Notes: generated by a model not told the origin, from the sequence alone. 64,000 bases of DNA from [Clostridium] aminophilum DSM 10710 (GCF_000711825.1 NZ_JONJ01000014.1:1-64000), one strand, 5' to 3'; numbered from the stretch's first letter, positions 34,701 to 42,114 are shown. Translations and numbers: made by a program.

Positions 34701-35249
34701 ATGGTATCAGAACAGGGAAGTAAATTGCCGGAGCTACTCCGCATTCCAGGTGTAAAGGATCTCTTTAGTCAGAATGGATGGGCTTGTAGCTTTAGAGAGG
34801 ACGATTACATTATGACCCCGGCTCTTTGGAACAATATTTATAAAGGCGCACTTGGCGAGGTGGTCGGGAAATACTTATTCTCAAAAGTAATAAACATTGA
34901 CCTGGAGGATATCGAAGACCCCGCTTCGTTTGAATTATTTGATTTCAAAGTTCCTGGATCCTCAGTATATGTTGATTTTAAAAACTGGCATGAGGGGCCG
35001 ACAGTAGAAAGAGATCAGATTCTTGAAAAGATCGCGCGTAAAGGTAGGAAGTGTGGGTGCCGTTGTGCAATCATTGCCAATATTATTGCAGGAGAGCAGT
35101 GGAATGTAAGTGATATCGAGATGGAGGAAGTACGAATTATTTCAATCCCGGCGCTTGTGAAAGATAGCAACGGAGTTCTCTCATGGAGCAAAGAAGCATG
35201 GGATTTGATTCGGGAGTGTGTAAATGGGTACATGGATAAAAACGAATAA
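31761..35249 (+). CDS. SF2 helicase fused to PD-(D/E)xK nuclease-like domain (1,162 aa)
   Basis: Large DNA-processing protein. Helicase motifs: Walker A MPTGSGKT (~22-29), Walker B FIDEFDA (~231-237, DEFD instead of DEAD/DEAH), motif III SATAT (~510-514), QTIGAGQNLQYP and motif VI QAIGRICRT (~825-834). The long insert between motifs II and III and the GAGQNLQ region recall DinG/XPD-like helicases, but no Fe-S cysteine cluster is evident. The C-terminal ~150 residues fit a PD-(D/E)xK nuclease: GALGEVVGKYLF (helix Glu), FDFKVPG and YVDFKNW (DxK). Co-occurring ATPase and nuclease suggest cutting of invading DNA. Codons are A+T-rich: 23 of 60 bases at 32401-32460 are G/C against 42 of 60 at 19801-19860. 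It overlaps the next gene by 26 bases. No hit to a named defence system can be claimed. Confidence 0.85.
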   Translation: MYNVIKRFAENENPNGLMLFDMPTGSGKTYSAVKYIFDACLRKENAKRKYIFVTTLKKNLPEQDLARLFKEAGKEDLYREKVLLINSNMETVIEGWSDDVRRSISTEIKKTDAYKSFVRDLEFIQTQRKKKDKSLQDYLKNAENNLREKSEPAFRRIVSEVLNKKYSTVEKKLYAIKTEQEWQWVGELYPAVFTRDRQVLLMSMDKFLSRNATIVERSYMFYNSDVIKDAIVFIDEFDATKETMLKTIIKNGLDNKIDHIELFKDIYAALHMDTFPAVLTTPSKERMTGKYKVQSLDGIIEGLKDRADRIFEVYNLQFNHRTSGEVEDIRQNYLFQDHQFHAILNANNSYITMRSDSKQRINSIDFAKIKPAKKKNNIQVMLGQIRGFINYFQGAVNILAYNYMQCKKERRRAGEDAFTMEAAIRSVLSLFRLNQNRIDYLTYQIMISSHKIKGDIEPSDFDLTFYENGFRYYAFENDTAHDMQSQIRMCSFQNTPEKILLRFCEKAKVIGISATATVPSVIGNYDISYLKDKMQKLFVSLTGEERHRLATEFKENQHGYGDIAIHVDLLGENGKYTDSSWKMVFDDEELAKKIANDVGMLFSDKEDTNNFQKARYLRIALAYKQFVVHDDIYSFLCVLTKHPKKGDKNLDRDLIEKIFDYIAKEQNADFSAQKSLFYLDGEEYDDKKDVLIKRLSYGEKIFVISVYQTIGAGQNLQYPAPRDLRDNLVKINDRTMREEKDFDAIYLDKPSNLIVNLVDNLEEPDFVKYLFQMEFLQESSELSADATMKNVKKAFKTFMYGQRNMEEWAYVYKLQSVIRLSTRYVIQAIGRICRTNLKSKNIYVFADDRIAENIDVSVAENRFFNPEFIKLVEAIKQRGANTPEMGALEDEASLKAVRVNKEINGILNDDWTESNMDRWKKLRELVLFRPTASKEEADGNFIIKQFYARLPEKGNTLFYYQDANFNNISVAFHKDANHDRMVSEQGSKLPELLRIPGVKDLFSQNGWACSFREDDYIMTPALWNNIYKGALGEVVGKYLFSKVINIDLEDIEDPASFELFDFKVPGSSVYVDFKNWHEGPTVERDQILEKIARKGRKCGCRCAIIANIIAGEQWNVSDIEMEEVRIISIPALVKDSNGVLSWSKEAWDLIRECVNGYMDKNE

Positions 35250-37047
35250 GATTTCATATAACCTTGATAAGCAGGCAATTGCATCGAAGTATGATTTTTT
35301 TAGAATTGAAACGAGTGATCCGTATATTAAAGGTGGTTCCTATATTCTTGATGCAACTACACTTAATCGTAGTGTTAAGAGTCTGGTTTTTGAGTCCGGA
35401 AAAAGAGCGGTCATAATGATGCTTAGGGACGATCGGAACCGTACTCGAATAAAGGAATTGGTTTCAATCATTGAAGGAGGAAGTAAATTAGCCGTTGCCG
35501 AAGAAAACATTCAGGGTATTCCGGATAGTGTTTTGCTACAGCTATTGCTAAACGCGCTTTCTTCCTATGATTCGAACATACTCAGATTCAATAACCTGAC
35601 CGGTCATTTGTATTGCTTTCATCCAGGATGGGTGAAACGAGGTAAAGAAAAGAAAGAAGATATCGTTTGGCAAATCCACTGTTTGGAGGTCAGGATTGCG
35701 CGAAATAATATCCTTGAAATGAGTGTTCGTACCTTTACTTCAGAACGACTCAAAAAGAAGATTACCTTTACTAAGAGGAAATTTGAAGATTATCCGAAAT
35801 ACATTATTTCCAAGGACTATACATTACGTAGACGTCTTTCCGGAGAAACCGAACCGGGGTTTATCATGCGCCAGCTCGATGGAAAGAAACATGATATCTC
35901 TTTTTTGGATCTCCAAGGCGAAATGAGATTTGACAAATGTAAGGTTGGGGTTTTGTTGAAAGCGATTGAAGCGTTTAACTTGCAATACGAATCTCTCGCC
36001 TTGATTAAATTCGTGGATATACAGGAGTCTGGAAGGCTTGATTTTAAAAAGAGGGCAGCAAAAGAAAATTCTAAAAGGATTCAGGAACTGCTGAAATCAT
36101 TTGGCGTACATATCGTTGATCAGATTGATGATGTGTATTCTAAGCAGTTTGTTGAAACATTACAGTCATTGTTGCTTCAAAAATATGATGTTCTTTCATC
36201 TTTTGGGAAAAGAATTAAAAAAGATAAGCTCAATATATGTGTGATCCATAATAGGGAGTATTATGAAGGTATTTCGGATCCCTACGATAAAAAAATACCA
36301 AGAGTAGCTCTTCAACATGTGACATTGGAGGATTTTGCGAAAGATGCTCAATTTGCAATTGCTACGGTGGTTCACGAGGTTCTGATAAAAAGGGATTTAG
36401 AAGAAGGAAGAATCACATTATTTCATTGGGATACACTTGGATTAAAGGAAGACATATCTTTTGGCGCAGAAGCGAAGCTGGAGGAAGAAACAAAGTATTT
36501 CTTTATGAAAATTCATCCGGATGGATCCTTTGTTATCCAGGAACAGGAATTTAATCTGTTTGAAATGAATGAGTATACCGATTGTGTGAACATTTTTGAG
36601 GATGCGAAAACTAAAGGGGAGAATGTCAAAGGGCTTATCCGTGACAAGCAGGGAAGAATCAATATCATAAAAGATACTGGCATCATTACACTGCCAGAGG
36701 CGGATGAGATAAAAGAATTATTAGCATCAGGGGATTCGAATCTTCGTGGAAAAGAACGACGGGAAGATCTGCTTTCTTCGTGTTTGGACATTAAAACTTA
36801 CATGGAAGATGGTAAGCAGTATTATTATGTTGGAACGATCGGTGATGGTTTGCGCTGGAAAATTCCGCACGCAGCCAATGTAAGGTGTATCGAGGCATAT
36901 AATGGAGCGCCACTGATGTTTGAACAACTTCTACCAACGATGAATGTTACTTTTGTCCACAATGGACAGCTGACTGTTCTTCCATTCCCGTTTAAATATC
37001 TGCGAGAATATATCGAAAGTCTCAGGGATAAGTATAATTCGAAATAA
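35224..37047 (+). CDS. unrecognised partner of the helicase-nuclease (607 aa)
   Basis: No family recognised. Soluble, no signal peptide or membrane helix. It starts MGTWIKTNKISYNLDKQ within the helicase 3' end (26-base overlap, so translational coupling is likely). The N-terminal ~200 residues are mixed alpha/beta, with LYCFHPGWVKRGKEKKEDIVWQ. The middle (~330-420) has alternating strands: LNICVIHNREYYEG, DPYDKKIPRVALQHVTLEDF, then VVHEVLIKRDL and ITLFHWDTLGL. That order loosely recalls the MID/PIWI-like RNase H folds of Argonaute-related proteins, but I see no catalytic tetrad and treat this as speculation. The end (~540-607) has YYYVGTIGDGLRWKIPHA. A terminator follows, so these two genes form a unit. 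Confidence 0.8.
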   Translation: MGTWIKTNKISYNLDKQAIASKYDFFRIETSDPYIKGGSYILDATTLNRSVKSLVFESGKRAVIMMLRDDRNRTRIKELVSIIEGGSKLAVAEENIQGIPDSVLLQLLLNALSSYDSNILRFNNLTGHLYCFHPGWVKRGKEKKEDIVWQIHCLEVRIARNNILEMSVRTFTSERLKKKITFTKRKFEDYPKYIISKDYTLRRRLSGETEPGFIMRQLDGKKHDISFLDLQGEMRFDKCKVGVLLKAIEAFNLQYESLALIKFVDIQESGRLDFKKRAAKENSKRIQELLKSFGVHIVDQIDDVYSKQFVETLQSLLLQKYDVLSSFGKRIKKDKLNICVIHNREYYEGISDPYDKKIPRVALQHVTLEDFAKDAQFAIATVVHEVLIKRDLEEGRITLFHWDTLGLKEDISFGAEAKLEEETKYFFMKIHPDGSFVIQEQEFNLFEMNEYTDCVNIFEDAKTKGENVKGLIRDKQGRINIIKDTGIITLPEADEIKELLASGDSNLRGKERREDLLSSCLDIKTYMEDGKQYYYVGTIGDGLRWKIPHAANVRCIEAYNGAPLMFEQLLPTMNVTFVHNGQLTVLPFPFKYLREYIESLRDKYNSK

Positions 37048-37058
37048 ACAGTTCAAGA

Positions 37059-37089
37059 AGAGTCGTGTAATAGCGGCTCTCCTTTTTTT
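37059..37089 (+). terminator. terminator of the helicase-nuclease unit
   Basis: AGAGTCG (37059-37065) pairs with CGGCTCT (37074-37080, one G-U) and is followed by CCTTTTTTT. It lies 12 bases after the partner gene's stop. Confidence 0.85.
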
Positions 37090-37289
37090 GGCCAGGAGGA
37101 TCAGATCCGGAAGAGGGGATTCAGCTGACGTTGGCATCTTCGGTTTGGGAGATGGTTCGTTATTGTAAAACAATTCATTGAGCAATCCCAAAATCAAATA
37201 GAAGAAATATAGAAAACTATATTTATTTCGATTCCGGTCCCTCTATGATAATATTAAAATGTGTTGTTTGTTTTATTTGAGGTGAAAAA

Positions 37290-37503
37290 ATGAAAGTAAG
37301 CTATAACAAATAAAGGACAAGAGATAGAAGAAAAACTTGCATTGCCCCTTGATTGGCAAAAGTTGGATGGAAAAAAGGCTTCAAGAATTCTATACCGTAT
37401 TCCAGGGTTAAACTTTGACGATCATTCCAATTATGATGTTCTAATGAATGAGATGATCGATAAAGCGGTTCTGTTTTCCAGAGTCTTTAAAAGATACATA
37501 TAG
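37290..37503 (+). pseudogene. remnant of a DUF4268-like gene
   Basis: GAGGTG at 37279 precedes an ATG (37290) that opens MKVSYNK and then stops. In another frame the sequence continues GQEIEEKLALPLDWQKLDGK, KASRI and later FDDHSNYDVLMNEMIDKAVL, ending FKRYI at a TAG (37501-37503). LDWQKLDGKKASRI and the closing pattern resemble the C-terminal part of DUF4268 proteins, some of which are nuclease-like. The reading frame is broken and the N-terminal half is missing. Identification is from memory of the family and only moderately sure. Flanking bases 37090-37289 and 37504-37591 show no gene. Confidence 0.55.
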
Positions 37504-37591
37504 CTTGTAAAGTCAGACAATATAAAAGAAGTAAACAGATTCCGTGGATTATTCACGATTATGATGTAAATGTGTTTAGGAGGAAATTAGA

Positions 37592-37774
37592 ATGGCTAAG
37601 AACGAAAGATTTGAAAAGGTATACACTCAGGGGACACTTAATATCACTGAGATCTGGGTAGACAGGGAAACGGGGATAAACTATATGTATCACTGTAGCG
37701 GCAATGCCGGTGGCCTTACACCGCTTCTGGATCGCGAGGGGAAACCGATTATCAGTACAGTTTTGAACAGTTGA
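37592..37774 (+). CDS. small DUF6440-like protein (60 aa)
   Basis: A 60-residue protein with the pattern RFEKVYTQGTLNITEIWVD, TGINYMYHCSGNAGGLTPLLD and GKPIIS, matching my memory of the DUF6440 family in Bacillota (often annotated as a short xylan-esterase-adjacent or phage-adjacent protein, role unknown). A strong AGGAGG precedes the ATG. It is a single gene. The length is normal for the family. Confidence 0.75.
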   Translation: MAKNERFEKVYTQGTLNITEIWVDRETGINYMYHCSGNAGGLTPLLDREGKPIISTVLNS

Positions 37775-37951
37775 AAACGTTTTACCGTATTTTGGGGAAA
37801 ACCATAAGAGCGAGAAGCGTTCACTTCAAAAACGCCGAAGCAAAAAATGTGAGGAACTTATAGAACTTCGGGTAACGGATGAAATGGCACCTGCCGAACA
37901 CACTCGCTCTGATTTGAGAGATAATCAGGGTAAAGGAGAGAATGGTTTTTT

Positions 37952-38449
37952 ATGAAGATCAGACATTCTACGGAACAGGATTTCGATCGAATGATGGAGA
38001 TATACAGCTATGCGAGAACGTATATGGCAGAGCATGGAAATCCCAACCAATGGGGACCGACCAACTGGCCGCCGGAAACTCTGATCCATAACGATATTCA
38101 TGACGGCAACAGTTATGTATGCGTCAATGATGACGGTAAGGTCGTGGGAACATTTTTCTTCCGTTATGGGAAGGACATTGAGCCGACCTATTGCGGGATC
38201 ACAGATGGTTCGTGGCTTGATAACAGTCCCTACGGTGTCATCCATAGAATCGCCGGAGACGGCTCCGAAAAGGGGATCGGGGCGTTCTGCATCAACTGGG
38301 CGTATGAGCAGTGCGGTCATCTGAGAATCGATACCCATGGCGATAATATTGTCATGCAGAATCTTGTCAGGAAGTTGGGCTTTGTACATTGCGGGACAAT
38401 TTATGTGGAAGAGGATCATTATCCCCGACTGGCCTTTGAAAAAAAGTGA
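37952..38449 (+). CDS. GNAT N-acetyltransferase (165 aa)
   Basis: Begins MKIRHSTEQDFDRMMEIYSYAR, the usual GNAT first strand and helix, then VVGTFFFRYGKD, GVIHRIAGDGSEKGIG with the acetyl-CoA loop (usually R/QxxGxG/A), IDTHGDNIVMQNLVRKLGF and HCGTIYVEEDHYPRLAFEK. The end resembles the branch of GNATs that acts on small metabolites or aminoacyl groups. AAAGGAGAG lies 12-14 bases before the ATG, a long spacing. Its 3' end abuts a radical-SAM remnant. Confidence 0.87.
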   Translation: MKIRHSTEQDFDRMMEIYSYARTYMAEHGNPNQWGPTNWPPETLIHNDIHDGNSYVCVNDDGKVVGTFFFRYGKDIEPTYCGITDGSWLDNSPYGVIHRIAGDGSEKGIGAFCINWAYEQCGHLRIDTHGDNIVMQNLVRKLGFVHCGTIYVEEDHYPRLAFEKK

Positions 38450-38450
38450 A

Positions 38451-38804
38451 ATGTTCATTGATTCTTACTGTGACGGGATAAACATCGCCATGGAGACTGC
38501 AATTAACGTCCCACGTGAAAATCTCGAAGCCGTTATGGACAGGATAGACCGTTTTTTTATTGATGTAAAAACGTTGAACGGCCGTATTTACAGGGAATAT
38601 ACCGGAAAAGACAACGATCAGGTCCTTCAGAATCTTCAATTGCTGGTGGACAAATGCCCGGAAAAGATCGGGATAAGAGTGCCGATGATCAAGGGGTATA
38701 ATGATCGGGCCGACTGTGAGCAAACAAAAAGGCTGCTTACGGAAATGGGTATCGAAGACATCGAGATTTTTAAATATAGAACCGGGCTGAGCGATGAAGT
38801 ATAG
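38451..38804 (+). pseudogene. C-terminal remnant of a glycyl-radical-enzyme activase
   Basis: The frame 38451-38804 reads ...GINIAMETAINVPRENLEAV, FFIDVKTLNGRIYREYTGKD, LLVDKCPEKIGIRVPMIKGY. This is the C-terminal half of a radical-SAM activating enzyme (GRE activase; T.G..P.E.......D.F..D.K...... EYTG..N). The N-terminal half with the CxxxCxxC Fe-S motif is absent, replaced by the GNAT gene 2 bases upstream. Probably non-functional debris of a deletion junction. Confidence 0.75.
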
Positions 38805-38869
38805 GGAATATGGAAGCTAAATGGATAATCACACTTCCGAAATATTTGAACAGAGAAACGGACGGTATG

Positions 38870-38902
38870 TAAACGGCATATAAACAGCATATAAACGGCA
38901 TG
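38870..38902. repeat. three 11 bp tandem repeats (TAAACGGCATA)
   Basis: TAAACGGCATA, TAAACAGCATA and TAAACGGCATG follow each other exactly, one helical turn apart, about 85-115 bases before the diguanylate cyclase gene. Such spacing is common in binding sites for a protein that stacks on one DNA face. No known regulator is recognised. Confidence 0.6.
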
Positions 38903-38986
38903 TAATAACATATGTTATGGTGCGAAGTGCCATGATATGTTAAAATAGAAAAAGACACGCAGATCAATCAGGAACGGCAGAAAGAG

Positions 38987-41107
38987 TTGAAGAATTACAT
39001 GAAGAAAAAGATTGATTTTTCGCGATTTTACATGGCCTGTACCGTTTTTTTTACCCTGATTTTTGTTATGCTGTTTTGCCGTGTTTCATGGGCAGCAGAG
39101 CAGACAGTAAAGGTCGCTTTTTTTGAGGGTGAAAATTTTTTAACAGAAGACGACAACGGCCATAAACAGGGCTATGCATATGATTATCTCCAGATGATAT
39201 CCTACTATACAGACTGGAAATATGAATATGTATACGGTACCTGGACGGAACTTCTGGAGCAGTTTTACCGCGGGGAAATTGATCTCATGCCCGGACTGAC
39301 CAAGACAGCGGAGCGGGAGGAAAAAGCTTTCTTTCCGGGATATCCGATGGGTGTCGAGAGTTATTATATCTATGCACATGCGGATGATCCGCTGGTACAG
39401 CTCAGAGGTTCGTCTTTTGACGGACATGTGATCGGCATTAACAGAAACTCTTACCAGTATGATCTTCTGAAAAAATGGATCCGGGAAGAAGCGCCGGGCG
39501 CCCAGATCCGGCTGTTTGACGGGAATGAGTCCAGGCAGAAGGCATTTTCCTCCGGTGAGACACAGGAAACCGTCACAACTGCGCTGAATATCAGTTACGG
39601 GATGAACATGATTCCGGTCAAATGGATCGGTGGATCGGATTATTATCTCGCGGTTTCCAAAAACAGACCGGATCTCTTGGGAAAACTGGACTCTGCGTTG
39701 GGTGAAATTGTGGCGATCAAACCGAATTTTACGAACCAGCTCATGGAAAAGTATTTTCAGGGCAATGCGGTCAGTATGTCGCTCTCGAGGGAGGAAAACC
39801 GGTATATCACGGAACATCCGGTTCTCCGAATCGGATACTTCGCAAATTATCTCCCGTTTTCCGGAAAAGACCCGGACGGAAATGTTCAGGGCGTGATCAC
39901 GGACATTGTCAGCAATATGCTCCATTTTCTCGGGATTGAACGACGTGTCACACCGGTCTATATCAGCTATGATTCCATGGATGACATGCTGAAGGCGCTG
40001 AAAAACGGAGAGATCCAGGTGATGTTTCCGTGTGAGAACGATGTGACCATAGCAGAGGAAGAAGAGGTATTTCTGACGTCGGAATTGATCCGGGTTCCCA
40101 TGTTTATGATTTTCCGCGGAGAATACCAGGAAGATATGGTGAAGCGGATTGCGGTGGTAAACGGAAACAACTTCCAGAAAAGGCTTTCAGAGAGATTGTA
40201 TCCGGATGCGGAAACCGTTGAATGTGAGAGTACGGATGAGGGATTTCGGATTGTCGAAGCCGGAGATGCCGACGTGATGCTGGTAAATGAGACCGTGAAG
40301 GATGCGTATTTCAGCAAGGTGAGAAATCGCGTATTGAATACGTTTCCGATTCCGGAAAACAGAACGATCTGCATGGCGGTCAACCGGGGGAAAATCCCTT
40401 TGTATTCTCTTTTGGAGAGAGGAATTGCCGCGCTCCCGAAGAATTTTGTCATCACATCAACCTATGAGTATATCGGTGCCGGTTCGTCGTTTGATATCGA
40501 TAATTTTATTCACGAACATATCTATACGATTTTCATTGTCACAATTCTGACTGCGGTTCTGGTGATCGGATCGATATCGTATCTGATCATGAGCAGGAGA
40601 GAGAAGGCTGCGTATGACCGGATGGCACATACGGATAACATGACCGGACTGTGGAATCGACGGGCGTATGATGAGGATATGGAGCGCGTTGAGAAGAAAG
40701 ACCTTCCGGCGGATGCCGTCTACATTTCTGCTGATCTCAATGAATTAAAACATTGTAATGACACGTTGGGACATGAGGCCGGGGATGAGATGATCCGGGC
40801 TGCCGCGGACGGGCTGAAGGAAGTTTTAAACCCCTATGGAAAAGTCTATCGGATCGGCGGCGATGAGTTTGCGGCGATGGTCCGGATTCCGCGGGAACGG
40901 CAAAAGGAGATTCTGGAAGCTCTTTCGCAGGTGAAGAAAGACTGGACCGGTTCTGGCGGACAGCGTGTGTCGCTGTCTCTGGGAGTTGTGGCAGGGGATG
41001 AGATCCGAAAGCTAACTCTGCACGAAATTATTTCCGAGGCGGATCAGCGAATGTATGACAACAAGGCAGCTTACTATCAGCAGACCGGCCATGACCGGAG
41101 AAAGTAG
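38987..41107 (+). CDS. membrane diguanylate cyclase with two SBP-type sensor domains (706 aa)
   Basis: Makes cyclic di-GMP from two GTP in response to an external ligand. An N-terminal hydrophobic segment (~14-35, FYMACTVFFTLIFVMLF) is a signal or anchor. Two extracellular solute-binding-protein-like (SBP_bac_3) domains follow (~38-255 and ~268-490), the first with AFFEGENFLTEDDNGHKQGYAYDYL, the second with LRIGYFANYLPFSGKD and GVITDIVSNML. A membrane helix is at ~508-530, then a GGDEF domain from ~545 (DNMTGLWNRRAYDEDM, ISADLNELKHCND, RIGGDEFAAM). The GGDEF motif is intact, so catalysis is expected. The frame opens with TTG at 38987 and has an ATG four codons later (38999); either could start it. 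Confidence 0.9.
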   Translation: MKNYMKKKIDFSRFYMACTVFFTLIFVMLFCRVSWAAEQTVKVAFFEGENFLTEDDNGHKQGYAYDYLQMISYYTDWKYEYVYGTWTELLEQFYRGEIDLMPGLTKTAEREEKAFFPGYPMGVESYYIYAHADDPLVQLRGSSFDGHVIGINRNSYQYDLLKKWIREEAPGAQIRLFDGNESRQKAFSSGETQETVTTALNISYGMNMIPVKWIGGSDYYLAVSKNRPDLLGKLDSALGEIVAIKPNFTNQLMEKYFQGNAVSMSLSREENRYITEHPVLRIGYFANYLPFSGKDPDGNVQGVITDIVSNMLHFLGIERRVTPVYISYDSMDDMLKALKNGEIQVMFPCENDVTIAEEEEVFLTSELIRVPMFMIFRGEYQEDMVKRIAVVNGNNFQKRLSERLYPDAETVECESTDEGFRIVEAGDADVMLVNETVKDAYFSKVRNRVLNTFPIPENRTICMAVNRGKIPLYSLLERGIAALPKNFVITSTYEYIGAGSSFDIDNFIHEHIYTIFIVTILTAVLVIGSISYLIMSRREKAAYDRMAHTDNMTGLWNRRAYDEDMERVEKKDLPADAVYISADLNELKHCNDTLGHEAGDEMIRAAADGLKEVLNPYGKVYRIGGDEFAAMVRIPRERQKEILEALSQVKKDWTGSGGQRVSLSLGVVAGDEIRKLTLHEIISEADQRMYDNKAAYYQQTGHDRRK

Positions 41108-41242
41108 AATGTGCGATTATATGACACGGCCAACTCGACAAGGTCCACGCCCCGGTGAGGTCCTGGCGACTGCCGCTGAACGTTTGAAATTCGCGAAACG
41201 TGTTTCGACTCGGTATTTGATCCTATCTTTGGAAAATGTGGA

Positions 41243-41277
41243 AATCACCCGGCGGGGAGCGCTCCGGCCGGGTGATT
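41243..41277 (+). terminator. terminator-like hairpin after the cyclase gene
   Basis: AATCACCCGG (41243-41252) pairs with CCGGGTGATT (41268-41277) and an inner GGAGC/GCTCC stem. No long T run follows, so efficiency is uncertain. The 41108-41242 stretch shows no gene. Confidence 0.6.
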
Positions 41278-41343
41278 AGAATGATTAAAAATTTTGGATC
41301 AGAAGATCAGAAAATTTAGATCTGAAAATTTTGGAAAAAGTGC

Positions 41344-41372
41344 TTGCATTATCTGAAACGGGATGGTAATAT
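41344..41372 (+). promoter_or_regulatory. promoter of tRNA-Leu pair, copy 2
   Basis: -35 TTGCAT (41344-41349), 17-base spacer, -10 TAATAT (41367-41372). The element GTGCTTGCATTAT is shared with copy 1; the spacers differ. Confidence 0.8.
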
Positions 41373-41413
41373 ATATGAGTCGATGCGAGAGCGCCGACGA
41401 AAAGAATAAAGAT

Positions 41414-41497
41414 GCGGAAGTGCTGGAATTGGCAGACAGGCAAGACTAAGGATCTTGTGTGCGTATACACGTGTGGGTTCAAGTCCCATCTTCCGCA
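41414..41497 (+). tRNA. tRNA-Leu (anticodon AAG), copy 2
   Basis: Identical over its 84 bases to the copy at 28767-28850: same acceptor stem GCGGAAG/CTTCCGC, anticodon loop CTAAGGA and variable arm. Confidence 0.96.
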
Positions 41498-41532
41498 GTT
41501 TTTATTTTTTTATTCATTTTAATATGTGATAT

Positions 41533-41616
41533 GCAGAAGTGGCGGAATTGGCAGACGCGCACGGTTCAGGTCCGTGTGATCGCAAGATCTTGTGGGTTCA
41601 AGTCCCATCTTCTGCA
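41533..41616 (+). tRNA. tRNA-Leu (anticodon CAG), copy 2
   Basis: Identical over 84 bases to the copy at 28870-28953: acceptor GCAGAAG/CTTCTGC, anticodon loop TTCAGGT. The spacer from the first tRNA (35 bases) is longer than in copy 1 (19 bases). Confidence 0.96.
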
Positions 41617-41622
41617 CGAATG

Positions 41623-41663
41623 AAAGAAACAAGGATAGGCGTTAAGCCTATCCTTGTTTCTTT
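41623..41663 (+). terminator. terminator of tRNA-Leu pair, copy 2
   Basis: AAAGAAACAAGGATAGG pairs perfectly with CCTATCCTTGTTTCTTT over 17 bp around CGTTAAG. Nearly the same as copy 1. Confidence 0.9.
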
Positions 41664-41878
41664 ATGCGGCAGAGGAGATCCTTGAACCCAGATTCAAGGT
41701 CTCCTCGCCGCATGGCGGCTTCGTCGGTCGGATCGACGGGAAAAAGGTCCATCGGACCTTTTTCTGAAACCGTCTCACCCCATCTTCTGCAGAGGAGAGT
41801 CATGAACCCAGATTCAAGGTCTCCTCGCCGCATAGCGGCATCGTCGGTCGGATCGACGGGAAAAAGGTCCAATAAAAG
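41664..41878 (+). repeat. tandem ~120 bp hairpin repeats after tRNA-Leu, copy 2
   Basis: The anchor GGTCTCCTCGCCGCA occurs at 41698 and 41818, 120 bases apart: one full unit and one truncated unit. The unit again contains CATCTTCTGCA, the tRNA-Leu(CAG) 3' end, and a GGTCC...GGACCTTTTT hairpin (AAAAAGGTCCATCGGACCTTTTT in the first unit). The second unit is cut off inside AAAAAGGTCCA near 41872. Confidence 0.85.
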
Positions 41879-42114
41879 GTTATCAAAGTGATGAGAAAGC
41901 GGCGTATAATAGAACCAGAAGTCAAATGAATACCTGATGGTAGAAAAAAAGTGCTATGCTGCGGAAGAAAAAAGAGGAATCGAAATGAGCTCATATTTCG
42001 GAATAGGGATTGTCGGTATAATGATACCGGAAGGACTACCAGCATTTTGAGCTTCCGACGGCAATCACTGAAAAATATGCGGAAGCTTATACGAAGGAAT
42101 AGAGGTTTGATTTG
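41879..42114. other. intergenic region with short gene remnant
   Basis: No intact gene. A TATAAT-like box is at 41911. The frame ending at 42102 reads DYQHFELPTAITEKYAEAYT before a TAG, which looks like the C-terminal tail of a lost gene. A CGGTAT-AATG-ATACCG inverted repeat lies near 42014-42030. Confidence 0.4.

Noticed and set aside
35224-37047. assignment of the partner protein to Argonaute/PIWI families
   Set aside because: Only a loose strand order recalls them. No catalytic DEDX residues or named motif is visible, so I leave it unassigned.
38337-38450. upstream part of the activase-remnant frame inside the GNAT gene
   Set aside because: It overlaps a better gene in another frame and lacks homology; only 38451 onwards matches the activase.
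41648-41891. small frames on both strands across repeat copy 2
   Set aside because: Same reason: repeat DNA, terminators and no start signals.
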